A stretch of 64,000 bases of DNA, from positions 1,674,001 to 1,738,000 of the forward strand of contig CBDCIZ010000003.1 of assembly GCA_965217685.1 (NCBI GenBank). Reading direction: 5' to 3'. A program made the translations under genes and the position numbers. The first letter of the stretch is position 1. Each line of letters opens with the position of its first letter. The notes below the pieces were generated by a model, which was not told the origin of the DNA, ran no database searches, and worked only from the letters and a program-made list of their open reading frames with translations. Positions 25,044 through 33,413 of the stretch are shown here, in pieces. Source of the DNA: Aurantimonas sp965217685. Its GTDB lineage: Bacteria > Pseudomonadota > Alphaproteobacteria > Rhizobiales > Rhizobiaceae.

Positions 25044-25574
25044 TCAGACGGCGGCGGCTGCCGCCTCTGCGTCGCCGAACAGGCCGACGCGGAGATCGCT
25101 GGCCTTGTAGATAATTTCGCCATCGGCCTTCATCCAGCCGTTTGCGATGCCGAGCTTCAGCCTGGAGCGCATCACCCGGCGAAACTCTACGCCGTATTCG
25201 ACGAGCTTCACCTTCGGCGTGACCTGGCCGGAGAATTTCACTTCGCCGACGCCGAGGGCGCGGCCGCGGCCCGGTTCTCCGAGCCAGCCGAGAAAAAAGC
25301 CGGTCAGTTGCCAGAGCGCATCGAGGCCAAGGCAGCCCGGCATCACCGGATCGCCGTCGAAATGGCATTTGAAGAACCAAAGATCCGGATTGACGTCGAA
25401 CTCGGCGCGTATGATGCCCTTGCCGTTTTCGCCGCCGGTTTCGGAAACCTCGGTAATGCGGTCGAACATCAGCATCGGCGGCAGCGGCAGCTGGGCGTTG
25501 CCCGCGCCGAACAGCTGTCCGTGACCGCAGGCGATCAGATCGTCATAGTCGAAGGAGATCTTGTGTTCAGCCAT
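25044..25574 (-). CDS. fabA: 3-hydroxydecanoyl-ACP dehydratase/isomerase FabA
   Basis: 176 residues of the hot-dog fold; dehydrates 3-hydroxydecanoyl-ACP and isomerises the product, starting unsaturated fatty acid synthesis. The catalytic histidine is H71 in KCHFDGDPVMPG, and the aspartate lies in GCLGLDALWQ about 14 residues later. First gene of fabA-fabB-fabI, the usual rhizobial operon. It is divergent from the irr side, separated by about 500 bases. Confidence 0.96.
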   Translation of the reverse strand: MAEHKISFDYDDLIACGHGQLFGAGNAQLPLPPMLMFDRITEVSETGGENGKGIIRAEFDVNPDLWFFKCHFDGDPVMPGCLGLDALWQLTGFFLGWLGEPGRGRALGVGEVKFSGQVTPKVKLVEYGVEFRRVMRSRLKLGIANGWMKADGEIIYKASDLRVGLFGDAEAAAAAV

Positions 25575-26075
25575 CGTCGTCTCGTATCCGCCCTGTCTTG
25601 CCGTTGTTCTGGCCTCGGCTGCACCGAAGGCCCGGTTCTCGCTTCATGCGTTTCTGGCGCGCTGTTAGCACGCGATCTTCGCGCAAGGAACAGCCGGTCC
25701 GATTCGCATGAGAAGCTTGGCACCGGCATGTCGACTATCCTGGCCAAGATGTGGAGTGCGCCTGCCGATTGCGAGGGCCACACAACGCAAGATCGCCCAC
25801 GAGCGAGCAACAGGGGTTTGCCGCCAAGCCGTCGAGGCTCGTATATCGTGCGCGCCGTCCCGGTAAGCGTGCCGCGCCGCGGGCGTTAAAGCAGCTTTGG
25901 CGGGGATGACGAAACGATGCACCAGGGCGATGACGACACCATGAATGCGCCAGGCAAAAGAAACCGGCTTTTCCGCCGCAAAAATGCACCAGGGACAAAT
26001 GCACCGGGGACCATGGAAACGACCGCACACGCGCCCTGCGCGAATGCAAACGCAAGGAGCAAACCGAAGTGGAAC
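25575..26075. other. Intergenic region with a 15-bp tandem repeat
   Basis: 501 bases upstream of fabA and of the next plus-strand gene. A 15-bp unit is repeated in tandem at 25982-25996 and 25997-26011 (one difference), and a third partial copy starts near 25917. An in-frame ATG at 25917 would translate this as an Asn/Pro/Gly-rich stretch, which I judge to be non-coding. Less compositionally biased than its neighbours. Confidence 0.4.
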
Positions 26076-26561
26076 ATGACGTCTCGACGGTCGTGGTCGC
26101 CGCTGCGACTGGCGTTCGCACTGGGCGCCCTTGCGCTGGTCGGTCTTTCCTTGCTCGCTTCCGCTTTGCCGTCGAAGGCGCAAAGCTGGAAGGGCAGTGC
26201 GAGAGAGGCCGGTCTCAGTGTCGGCGGGGTGTATAACGGCCTGTCGTTCCGGTGTCTCGGCAATGGCCGTGCGGCCATGGTCTTCTCCGGCTTTCCCGCG
26301 CGGTTGCAGCTCGGCGAAACCTATACGGTCGGCGTCAGCGTCGATGGGGTGGCGCAGCTTTTTAGGGCGAAAGCCGCCGGAAATGCCGATGGCGGGTTCA
26401 GTCTCGTCGACGATGGTCCGTTTTCCGTCTTCGCCGATCTCATCTCTCAGTTGCGCAAAGGCACGTCGGTGGAGATCTCGGGGCCGGGCGGCCGCTATGT
26501 CGTGCCGCTGCGCGGCTCCGGCAAGGCGCTGGAAACCTTCGTCGGCGGCTGCCAAGGATAA
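26076..26561 (+). CDS. Secreted hypothetical protein
   Basis: I do not recognise the family. From ATG 26076 it has 161 residues with a clear signal peptide (RRSWSPLRLAFALGALALVGLSLLASALPSKAQS, cleavage near residue 34). The mature part is about 125 residues, probably beta-rich, with two cysteines (FRCLGNG and the penultimate region VGGCQG) that could form a disulfide. The start is uncertain: AAGGAG at 26053-26058 is too far, and ATG codons at 25917 and 26013 are in frame, but only 26076 gives a normal signal peptide. It lies between fabA and irr; no functional link is evident. Confidence 0.6.
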   Translation: MTSRRSWSPLRLAFALGALALVGLSLLASALPSKAQSWKGSAREAGLSVGGVYNGLSFRCLGNGRAAMVFSGFPARLQLGETYTVGVSVDGVAQLFRAKAAGNADGGFSLVDDGPFSVFADLISQLRKGTSVEISGPGGRYVVPLRGSGKALETFVGGCQG

Positions 26562-26592
26562 CGACAGGAATTCTGGTAAATAAAATCTCAAG

Positions 26593-26621
26593 TTGCATCC
26601 AGACGATTGGACGCTTATCAT
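26593..26621 (+). promoter_or_regulatory. Candidate sigma-70 promoter for irr
   Basis: TTGCAT (26593-26598), 17-base spacer, TATCAT (26616-26621), in an AT-richer stretch. The implied leader to the irr ATG at 26771 is about 140 bases. Whether an iron-responsive operator overlaps it cannot be told by eye. Confidence 0.5.
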
Positions 26622-26770
26622 CGTGGCATGGAAAAATCGTCGGTTCGGCATTTGTCGCGACACGACAAAGGTATTATGTCTATGCCGGCTCAAGCGGTGA
26701 GCGACGCCCCGGTGTGTGACACCGGATCGGAAGACGTCGACCTTTTGGATCGACGACCAGCGACGAGTGA

Positions 26771-27223
26771 ATGGACGCCATGGAAAACCGGATACGCACC
26801 AAGGACGCGCGCAGCCAGGGTTTTTGCGTGTTCGAGCGTTTGCGCTCGGCGGGCCTGCGCCCGACGCGGCAACGTGTGGCGCTGTGCAATTTGATGTTCG
26901 GCGCCGGCGACCGCCATCTGTCGGCCGAAGAGCTGCATGAAGAGGCGCAGTCGAAAGGCGATACGGTTTCGCTTGCCACTGTCTACAACACCTTGCACCA
27001 GTTCACCGACGCAGGACTCGTGCGGCCGCTTTCGGCAGAGGGCCAGCGGACCTATTTCGACACCAACACCTCCGATCACCATCATTTCTTCATCGAGGAC
27101 GATCACACGATGATCGATATCCCGGGTGATGGGCTGAAGCTGGAGCAGATGCCCCAGGCGCCCGATGGCATGGAAATCGTCAATGTCGATGTGGTGGTGC
27201 GTCTTCGCCGCAAGCGGGGCTGA
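26771..27223 (+). CDS. irr: Iron response regulator Irr (Fur family)
   Basis: 150 residues. The winged-helix domain includes LRPTRQRVALCNLMF and the recognition region SLATVYNTLHQFTDAGLV. The dimerisation domain carries the HHH metal/heme site in SDHHHFFIEDDHTMIDIPG, the mark of Irr within the Fur family. Irr represses or activates iron and heme genes under iron limitation and is degraded or inactivated by heme. The N-terminal heme regulatory Cys-Pro motif of Bradyrhizobium Irr is absent here (the segment reads QGFCVFERLRS). It sits next to fabA as in other Rhizobiales. ATG 26780 is an alternative start. Confidence 0.93.
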   Translation: MDAMENRIRTKDARSQGFCVFERLRSAGLRPTRQRVALCNLMFGAGDRHLSAEELHEEAQSKGDTVSLATVYNTLHQFTDAGLVRPLSAEGQRTYFDTNTSDHHHFFIEDDHTMIDIPGDGLKLEQMPQAPDGMEIVNVDVVVRLRRKRG

Positions 27224-27536
27224 CGGGGCGTGGGTGACGGGGCGGGCTCGAGATCGTCGACGTTTCGACGTTACCGGTCGATCGCGGCAATGGCGGATCG
27301 AATGCACGGGCGGTCGGTTTTCGTTCGTCTGCGCTTGACCCGTTCCACTTGATGCTTGTGGCCAATCGAACACGAGCGGACCGAGCTGCTTTTGCGAGCC
27401 GCATTGGACGGGCGGTCGATATAACCTTGGCTCGAATACCGAATCCGAGATCGGCTTGAATTGAATTGCCGACACGACTCATCTCCAGCTTCGCTGGATC
27501 TATATCCGCAAAACGAAGTCCCTGACAGCCGTGCTC
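27224..27536. other. Intergenic region between convergent irr and XRE genes
   Basis: 313 bases. I see no gene and no convincing terminator; a short imperfect repeat (GACGGGGCG) lies just after irr. Confidence 0.3.
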
Positions 27537-27905
27537 TCAGCGCGAAATGCGCAGGATGCCCTGAACAAGACGCCGCACGTCGCTGCGAACGGCGCGATCA
27601 GCGATCTGGTCGATTTCCGACGCCGTATTTTCGTCGGCACTATCCTGTGCGGATTCGAGGCCCGCGTAGAAGTCGGACACTTCGACACCCAGGATCGTGG
27701 CGATCATGTAGAGCATCGACGCGCTGACACGGTTGCTTCCGCTCTCGTATTTCTGGATCTGCTGGTAGGTGATGCCGGCCTGGCGACCCATCTCCTCCAT
27801 CGAGAGCCGACGTGTGCGGCGGATTTCGCGAATGCGTTGACCGACATGACTGTCGATCGCACGAAGGTCGGGAACGGGGCGAGTTGAGAGCTTGGATGTT
27901 GGCAT
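27537..27905 (-). CDS. XRE-family transcriptional regulator (PraR-like)
   Basis: 122 residues with one Cro/C1-type helix-turn-helix at about 20-78: VGQRIREIRRTRRLSMEEMG, then ITYQQIQKYESGSNRVSAS as turn and recognition helix. This pattern is that of the rhizobial PraR/SinR-like regulators that control biofilm and surface traits. The C-terminal third is acidic with no recognised domain. Encoded 6 bases downstream of a small ORF on the same strand and divergent from the GNAT gene. Confidence 0.85.
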   Translation of the reverse strand: MPTSKLSTRPVPDLRAIDSHVGQRIREIRRTRRLSMEEMGRQAGITYQQIQKYESGSNRVSASMLYMIATILGVEVSDFYAGLESAQDSADENTASEIDQIADRAVRSDVRRLVQGILRISR

Positions 27906-27911
27906 CGATGG

Positions 27912-28109
27912 TTATACCGGCAGGTTGTTGTGGGTGGCAGAAGCCGAAAGGCGGAACGTCTCGTCGATGCTTCGCTGGTCGCAGGCCGGAAGCGCTTCAA
28001 GACGTTTTTGCATGTGGCGGCGGATCTTCGAGGGGTCGTCGCCCCATAGGCGGGCACCCTCCGCTGCGGTCTGAGCAATCCAAGCCGTGCAGTCGTGAAG
28101 ATCCTTCAT
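27912..28109 (-). CDS. Small hypothetical protein upstream of the XRE regulator
   Basis: 65 residues (starts MKDLHDCTAWIAQTAAEG). I recognise no family. The composition is that of a soluble helical protein, with DPSKIRRHMQKRLEAL predicted helical and a polar end. Its stop is 6 bases before the XRE start, so if real the two are cotranscribed. The ribosome site is weak (AAAGA). It has no better overlapping ORF on the other strand, which is the main support. Confidence 0.5.
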   Translation of the reverse strand: MKDLHDCTAWIAQTAAEGARLWGDDPSKIRRHMQKRLEALPACDQRSIDETFRLSASATHNNLPV

Positions 28110-28210
28110 ATCGGGTCTTTCATATCTGAATACCCCTACAAATTCTTATTCCTTCTATGACTCGGAAAACCGCGCTTTGAAAGATCATTCGCTGACGAGG
28201 TGACAAATCC

Positions 28211-28768
28211 ATGACGAATTCCGCTTCAAAAGGTGCAAATAGCCTTAAAATTGTAGTGGCTACAACACCCGAGCAGATGCGCGACATCACGATCCTGCGA
28301 AGCATCTGCTTCGTTCATGAACAAGGCATACCTGCGAGCTATATCTTCGACGGAAACGATCAGCAATCGACGCATTTCGTCTTTTATGACGGAGACGAGC
28401 CCATCGGCTCCTTGCGCATCCGCTGGTTTGCCGGTTTCGCGAAATACGAGCGGACCTGCTTCCGCGAAAAATACCGCAATCCCTTCATCATCAAGCGCTG
28501 CATCCTGGCGACCTTCGACCATGTCGCGCGCAAGGGCTTCACGCGGATCATCACCCAGTCCGAGCCGCGCCTGACAAGGCTCTGGGTCAAGCTTCTCGGC
28601 TTCGAGGTTCTTGAGGGCAAAGAGACCTACGTCCTTGGCCACGACGAGCCTTACATCATGATCGAGGGGCAAATTCCGGCCCATCCCGATCCCATCACCG
28701 TCGACAGCAACAGCGAAGTTCTGTTCCGCGTGGAAGGCGAATGGGACAAGGTAGGACAATACGAATGA
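28211..28768 (+). CDS. GNAT-family N-acyltransferase
   Basis: 185 residues. The first strand and helix read LKIVVATTPEQMRDITILRSICFVHEQGIP, the YjcF-type opening of GNAT proteins. The middle strands have FVFYDGDEPIGSLRIRW, and the CoA-binding region runs into FDHVARKGFTRI. The normal pyrophosphate loop (R/Q-x-x-G-x-G/A) is poorly kept. The last 40 residues are an extension. Substrate unknown; possible targets are a small amine or a protein N-terminus. GAGG lies upstream of ATG 28211. Its TGA overlaps the next start (ATGA). Divergent from the XRE gene, which may regulate it. Composition is slightly less GC-rich than the core genes. Confidence 0.75.
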   Translation: MTNSASKGANSLKIVVATTPEQMRDITILRSICFVHEQGIPASYIFDGNDQQSTHFVFYDGDEPIGSLRIRWFAGFAKYERTCFREKYRNPFIIKRCILATFDHVARKGFTRIITQSEPRLTRLWVKLLGFEVLEGKETYVLGHDEPYIMIEGQIPAHPDPITVDSNSEVLFRVEGEWDKVGQYE

Positions 28769-29016
28769 CCATCGCACTTCACAGCAACGTCGCCGGAGAA
28801 GAAACCCGGTATGACGACAATTCGGTCGACAGTCTGCGGTCGGAAATTTTCGACCGCGTGAAGGTCCATACCGAAATGATCGCGCGGCTTCTCGCCGAAC
28901 CGACCTTGCTGCCGCAGGATTTTCCGGCATTCCTCGAGGATATCGCGAACGCCTATCTCGACATCGCCGAGGAAGTTGCCGCCACTTCTAATTTGAACTC
29001 GGCTCGGCCAAATTGA
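28765..29016 (+). CDS. Small acidic hypothetical protein coupled to the GNAT gene
   Basis: 83 residues, no recognised family. ATG 28765 overlaps the GNAT stop by 4 bases (ATGA), so it is translationally coupled and probably acts with the acyltransferase. The sequence is acidic and helical (LRSEIFDRVKVHTEMIARLLAEP, then AFLEDIANAYLDIAEEV). It could be a binding partner or the acylated substrate. Its end overlaps the convergent LysR gene by 29 bases. Confidence 0.65.
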   Translation: MTIALHSNVAGEETRYDDNSVDSLRSEIFDRVKVHTEMIARLLAEPTLLPQDFPAFLEDIANAYLDIAEEVAATSNLNSARPN

Positions 29017-30139
29017 AGAACGAGCGGAAATCCTGTTCCGCCGGTGATTTCGAGGGGCGCACGGCGAGTTCGTTCCCGAACATCGGGTTCGTCTCAAAGA
29101 CCTCGATAAGCCAGTCGTAGGCGGCCGAGACAGGCTTAGAGCGAAGACGGTCGGTCTCGACGACCGCGTAGAGTTGCAGCGGGATGTGAATGCCCAGTTC
29201 GATGGGAACGAGGCTGGGTTCGATCAGGACATAGTTGCCCAGCAGGCCGATGCCCGCGCCGCATTTGACCATCGAGTAATAGGATAGCGTATCCTCCGAC
29301 GAGTGGGTCAGTCGCCCGCCTTCCGAGAGCGTTTTCCACTGTTCCCAGGCCGGTGTCTCCGCCTCGTAATAGCCGCACTGCAGGAACGTGTGGTTGGCAA
29401 TGCTCGCGCGTCCGGCGGGAACGCCGACCCGCTGCAGATAGCTCCGGCTCGCGACCGGGATGAAATGCAGGACGCCGATCTCGCGCATGGTGATGCCGGT
29501 TCGTTTGATCGGCACGGCAGACACCATGATGTCGGCCTGGTTTTTGTGAAAGTCGACGATCGAAATCTGATTTTTGAGGCTGATTTCCAGTTCCGGATAG
29601 CGCTCGTTCAATCGCACCACGGAGGGTGCGATGAAGGCGACGGACAGTCCGGAGGTGACACTGATGGTGACGCGTCCGGCGAGCGAGGCGCGCTCGCGTC
29701 GCAGCGATGTCGAGATGGAAAACAGGCGAAAATCGAGTTCTGCCAGATGCAAGGCGAGGTCATGGCCGGTGGGGGTCAATTTTACGCCGACATGGCTGGA
29801 CACCACAAGTTGCGCACCCAGCTGCTCTTCCAACCGCTTGACGTCGCGGCTCACCGTCGGCCCGCTGGCATTCAGCAAGATCGCCGCCGCCGAAAAGCTT
29901 TTGGATTTCGCGACGGCAAGGAAAGTCCGAAGCTCCTTCCAGACCGGTAAAGAGAGAATGCCTTCCAGGTCGAGCGGCGAGCGATCCAACCCGGGGGTCA
30001 CCCGTTCGTAGGGTTCGGCGGTGTCCAATGTCATCTCACACAGTTCAGCAAAGCCGGCGCTCGGCTGATCGGCGCCGTTTCGCGGCCAGTTCAACAGTGC
30101 AAGCCCGGTGATGTCCAATCTTGTTTGATTCACGCGCAT
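28988..30139 (-). CDS. LysR-family transcriptional regulator
   Basis: The helix-turn-helix begins at LPVWKELRTFLAVAKSKSFSAAA and continues TVSRDVKRLEEQLGAQL; a periplasmic-binding-protein-like effector domain follows for about 220 residues (LAGRVTISVTSGLSVAFIAP onward). From ATG 30139, which has AAGG 9 bases upstream, the protein has 383 residues, including about 70 before the HTH, where most LysR proteins have fewer than 10. ATG 30034 gives 348 residues but lacks a ribosome site. Effector and targets unknown. No divergent partner gene is directly adjacent, unlike many LysR genes. Confidence 0.8.
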   Translation of the reverse strand: MRVNQTRLDITGLALLNWPRNGADQPSAGFAELCEMTLDTAEPYERVTPGLDRSPLDLEGILSLPVWKELRTFLAVAKSKSFSAAAILLNASGPTVSRDVKRLEEQLGAQLVVSSHVGVKLTPTGHDLALHLAELDFRLFSISTSLRRERASLAGRVTISVTSGLSVAFIAPSVVRLNERYPELEISLKNQISIVDFHKNQADIMVSAVPIKRTGITMREIGVLHFIPVASRSYLQRVGVPAGRASIANHTFLQCGYYEAETPAWEQWKTLSEGGRLTHSSEDTLSYYSMVKCGAGIGLLGNYVLIEPSLVPIELGIHIPLQLYAVVETDRLRSKPVSAAYDWLIEVFETNPMFGNELAVRPSKSPAEQDFRSFFNLAEPSSN

Positions 30140-30463
30140 ATTTGCAACCTTAAAGTGCATAAATTCGTGCAAAAGCTGTTGCCGCGCGGTGCCGTGGCGC
30201 CCTATCGATACCTTCCGATTGCGACACCCTCGATACGGCGATGCAATGCCAAGGTGATTGGACCCTGGGTTTTGCAGCGTATGGCCTGTCCGTCTGCAGG
30301 CCGCGAGCCTGGTTTTGGCGCGTGTCGCATGCGAATGCGAAGGCGCCGGAGTTTTCACGCATTTCTTCGCTCGCAAGGGGGGGGCAGGCTGACCAGGACG
30401 CAGATCGATTTCCGGCAAATCCGAGACCCGTAGCGAGCGAAGGATCGGCGCGAAATCAAAAAT
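30140..30463. other. Intergenic region between the LysR and SH3 genes
   Basis: 324 bases, with lower coding bias and no supported ORF. It would hold the LysR promoter and the end of the SH3 transcript. A GGGGGG run occurs near 30378-30384. Confidence 0.3.
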
Positions 30464-31009
30464 TTATCGAAAATTCTCGTCGGGATAAACGCCCCAGATT
30501 TCCTGCTGGCGCACATAGCCCTCGCGGTCCGAGACCTTCAGTTCGCACCATCCCGAGCCGCATTCCTTGACGCCGGCAACGACACCGGGCTCGATGCGCG
30601 CCACCAGTGGCGCATCGGTCGCAGGGCTCGTGTGAACGTCGATCATTGTCGCCTTGCCCTTCAGCCAGGGCGCGGCGATCGAGGTGCGCTCGCCCGACAG
30701 TAGCGAGTGGTAAACCCAGCCCTCGGTGCCCTCCGAATCGCGGATGCGGCGCCAAAGCTGATATTCCTGGACCACTTCGACGGGCAGGCCTTCCTTCAGA
30801 TAGAGCCACGAGATCGGATAGTCGCGCCCGGGCCCAATGCGCAAATTCACCCGAGTCGATTTGAGACTGACGTAGCGCGGCAGCGGCAGCTGCGAGACCG
30901 GTCCGAGTTCGACGGCGTGAGCGGCGGGAACCGGCGCGCTGCCGGTTGCGATCACCAAAGCGCCGAGACAGGCGAGAATCGAGCGGCGAAGAAGGGCGGA
31001 AAAACGCAT
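30464..31009 (-). CDS. Secreted SH3-domain protein (DUF1058-type)
   Basis: 181 residues. Signal peptide about 1-31 (RRSILACLGALVIATGSAPVPAAHA). Two bacterial SH3-like repeats follow: one with VNLRIGPGRDYPISWLYLKEGLPVEVV and EGWVYHSLLSG, the other with IDVHTSPATDAPLVARIEPG and WCELKVSDREGYV. Such proteins bind cell-wall or envelope partners in the periplasm. Start 31009 has GGAG upstream; the ORF further upstream has no homology. The next gene, a hydroxyacid dehydrogenase, is divergent; this pair is common in Rhizobiales. Confidence 0.85.
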   Translation of the reverse strand: MRFSALLRRSILACLGALVIATGSAPVPAAHAVELGPVSQLPLPRYVSLKSTRVNLRIGPGRDYPISWLYLKEGLPVEVVQEYQLWRRIRDSEGTEGWVYHSLLSGERTSIAAPWLKGKATMIDVHTSPATDAPLVARIEPGVVAGVKECGSGWCELKVSDREGYVRQQEIWGVYPDENFR

Positions 31010-31210
31010 GGGACAACTCCGGTGACGCGGAACACGGTTTGGGTGGCCGGACGCCGCGCGGCGTCCGGCCGGCCGATGCATCGCGGAGCGTTCGCGGTCG
31101 AAACCGTTGGTTTTCGACGCCCATCTTGCTAGGTGAACCGCATCGGCCTTTGATGGGATGATCGCCGGTCTTGGTTAATATCGTCTTGAATTCCGGGAGG
31201 GTCGCGGTCG

Positions 31211-32212
31211 ATGACGACGCGCGAAAAGCCATTGGTGGTCATCACCCGCAAGCTGCCGGAGCCGGTCGAGCGGCGCATGCGCGAACTGTTCGAGACGCGG
31301 GTCAACGGGACCGACCGGCCGATGGAGCAGCCGGCCCTCGTTGCCGCCGTGCGCGAAGCTGACGTTCTGGTGCCGACTGTCACCGACCGCATTGACCGGG
31401 CGGTGATCGAGCAGGCCGGGCCGAGACTGAAGCTGATCGCCAATTACGGCAACGGCGTCGACAACATCGACGTCGAGGCGGCGCTTTCGAAGAATCTCTT
31501 CGTCACCAACACGCCGAACGTTCTGTCCGAAGACACCGCCGATATGACCATGGCGCTGATCCTTGCCGTGCCGCGGCGGCTCGTGGAGGGCGGAACGCGA
31601 CTCGTTTCGGGTGATCGCTGGCAGGGCTGGTCGCCGACCTGGATGCTCGGCCGGCGCATCTGGGGCAAGAAGCTCGGCATCGTCGGCATGGGCCGCATCG
31701 GCACCGCCGTTGCCCGCAGAGCCAAGGCCTTTGGCCTGGAAATCCACTATCACAACCGCAAAAGGGTCAGCCCGAAGACCGAGGCCGAACTCGGCGCGAC
31801 CTATTGGGAAAGCCTCGACCAGATGCTGGCCCGCATGGACATCGTCTCGGTCAACTGTCCCTATACCCCGGCGACCTTTCATCTCCTGTCGGGACGTCGG
31901 CTGGCGCTGATGCAGCCGCACGCCTTCATCGTCAACACCGCCCGCGGCGAGGTCATCGACGAGAAGGCGCTGATCAAGCTCCTGCAGGACGACAGGATCG
32001 CCGGCGCCGGCCTCGACGTCTTCGAGGAGGAACCTGCCGTCGACCGCAAGCTGATGCGGCTTGCCGCCGAAAACCGCGTGGTGCTTCTCCCGCATATGGG
32101 CTCGGCGACCATCGAGGGCCGGATCGAGATGGGCGAGAAGGTCATCGTCAACATCCGTACGCTGATGGACGGTCACCGCCCGCCCGACCGGATCTTGCCG
32201 GGCCGTGTCTAG
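31211..32212 (+). CDS. D-isomer-specific 2-hydroxyacid dehydrogenase (glyoxylate/hydroxypyruvate reductase type)
   Basis: 333 residues. The NAD(P)-binding motif GIVGMGRIGTAVARRAKAFG lies near 156-175. The catalytic triad is Arg in NTARGEVIDE, Glu in GLDVFEEEP and His in LLPHMGSAT. NYGNGVDNIDVEAA is the substrate-side signature of the glyoxylate reductase / D-glycerate dehydrogenase subgroup. Probably reduces glyoxylate or hydroxypyruvate in the cytoplasm. GGAGGG lies 10 bases before ATG 31211. Confidence 0.87.
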   Translation: MTTREKPLVVITRKLPEPVERRMRELFETRVNGTDRPMEQPALVAAVREADVLVPTVTDRIDRAVIEQAGPRLKLIANYGNGVDNIDVEAALSKNLFVTNTPNVLSEDTADMTMALILAVPRRLVEGGTRLVSGDRWQGWSPTWMLGRRIWGKKLGIVGMGRIGTAVARRAKAFGLEIHYHNRKRVSPKTEAELGATYWESLDQMLARMDIVSVNCPYTPATFHLLSGRRLALMQPHAFIVNTARGEVIDEKALIKLLQDDRIAGAGLDVFEEEPAVDRKLMRLAAENRVVLLPHMGSATIEGRIEMGEKVIVNIRTLMDGHRPPDRILPGRV

Positions 32213-32453
32213 CGCAGACGGATGAGGGCAAACGAAACCAAAACCATGCTGCGTTCGAGGGTGGGGTTGGTTGAGGGGCCCGCCCGCCATGAAGGAGCGG
32301 CATTCGGTCGACGGCTACGGCACGGTTGCAGGTGCATCGTTCATCACGTTGCGATCGAATTCGGATGTCTTCGGGAACTGTTTTCCGGCTCGCTTGTTCT
32401 TGACCGCAACAGGCCGACACAAGGGCGGCTTTCAATTCAGATGCGATCGAACC

Positions 32454-32717
32454 ATGAACACTTTCTCGAAAATGCTTATAGCTGCGGCGGCTTTCCTGAC
32501 AACCGGTGCGTCGTTGGCGCTTGCACAGGATGTTGATGCGCGAAGCAGCTATCAGGTGTCGGAACTTCGGACATCTACTGTTCCGGTTCCGACAACGCGC
32601 CCGGTCGTAGCGTCGGTCGCCAGTGGTCAGGATCAACAGCCGATACAGGTTGCCGATATAAGGCGTACTGTAGGTGGTATCCGCATCGTCGGTCCGACCT
32701 TCTTCCCGAAAGACTGA
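32454..32717 (+). CDS. Small secreted hypothetical protein
   Basis: 87 residues, family not recognised. Signal peptide residues 1-22 or so (SKMLIAAAAFLTTGASLALAQ); the mature peptide is about 65 residues rich in Val, Ser, Thr and Arg without cysteine. The start is set by the signal peptide, since the upstream in-frame codons to 32271 are not protein-like. Base use is less GC-rich than the flanking genes. GGAAC at 32375-32379 followed after 16 bases by TGTT is one base off the EcfG stress promoter. A terminator follows at 32828. Confidence 0.6.
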   Translation: MNTFSKMLIAAAAFLTTGASLALAQDVDARSSYQVSELRTSTVPVPTTRPVVASVASGQDQQPIQVADIRRTVGGIRIVGPTFFPKD

Positions 32718-32827
32718 GATCTTCGCAGTGGCGAGTGATCTGTCGGAGTTCTGGCTGTCGCAGGTTTGCTGCAGACCGACAGATTGAGGCGGTATCTTTG
32801 AGAATCCTGACTCGGACTGCTGACAAA

Positions 32828-32854
32828 CCCCGTCGATTTTCGGCGGGGCTTTTG
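32828..32854 (+). terminator. Intrinsic terminator after the small secreted gene
   Basis: An 8-bp stem (32828-32835 with 32841-32848, one G-U pair), 5-base loop and T run. Confidence 0.75.
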
Positions 32855-33413
32855 TTTGAAAAGGCAAACTTTTCTGGATTGGTTTTTAACGTGTCGATGA
32901 TTGACGTCTTGGCTCCGATTGGCCTTGGAGTTGGCCTGCGACCAAACTGATTGACCCGAAGACCAACTTGGTTGCAGTCGATGGCGTGGCCAAACTGAAC
33001 AGAGCCGTCGCGCCAAGAGGCATTCGACGGACAAATCCGTCCGGCGCGAGCATGAAGGGAAGCGTCATCGGCATTGGGCGACCAACGTTCCTGATCAGGA
33101 CAAGAAGGGCCTGTACGCTGTAGGTGAAAGCGCGGCTGGGAAGGGCTCGCAACCCGTCTGTGAACTTATAGGCGCTCTTCGTTGGCGTTGTAACGCAAGG
33201 TCTGTAAATTCGGCTCGGGAGATAAGGGCGGGTGCCGGTTTCGCAGGCCTCGTCATTCGAGCGATCCGGGTTGGAGAGAGACGGACGTCCTCTCGAACCA
33301 TTTCCTTTAAATCGCGAAATTGTGATTCACTGGTCAGGTCGGAGAACCTTTTTAGAAGAACCGCGTTATCAACCAAACCCGTGAGGTTTCGAACGCAACT
33401 TTAGGAGGCCGTC
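32855..33413. other. Gene-poor region before the DUF1328 gene
   Basis: About 560 bases with mixed composition. Short ORFs exist on both strands (for example 33095-33376 minus) but none has a ribosome site, homology or codon bias I can support. It may be decayed sequence, since a pseudogene lies 450 bases downstream. The last 75 bases hold the DUF1328 promoter. Confidence 0.35.
33343..33367 (+). promoter_or_regulatory. Candidate EcfG (general stress) promoter of the DUF1328 gene
   Basis: AGAAC (33343-33347), 16-base spacer, CGTT (33364-33367). The alphaproteobacterial EcfG consensus is GGAAC-N16/17-CGTT, so there is one mismatch. The predicted start leaves a leader of about 40 bases. Confidence 0.45.

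Noticed and set aside
23785..25380. 531-residue form of FabB
   Set aside because: The extra N-terminus overlaps fabA; the true start at 25002 has a ribosome site and the family N-terminus.
33095..33376. 93-codon minus-strand ORF in the gene-poor stretch
   Set aside because: No ribosome site, no homology, ends in non-coding sequence.
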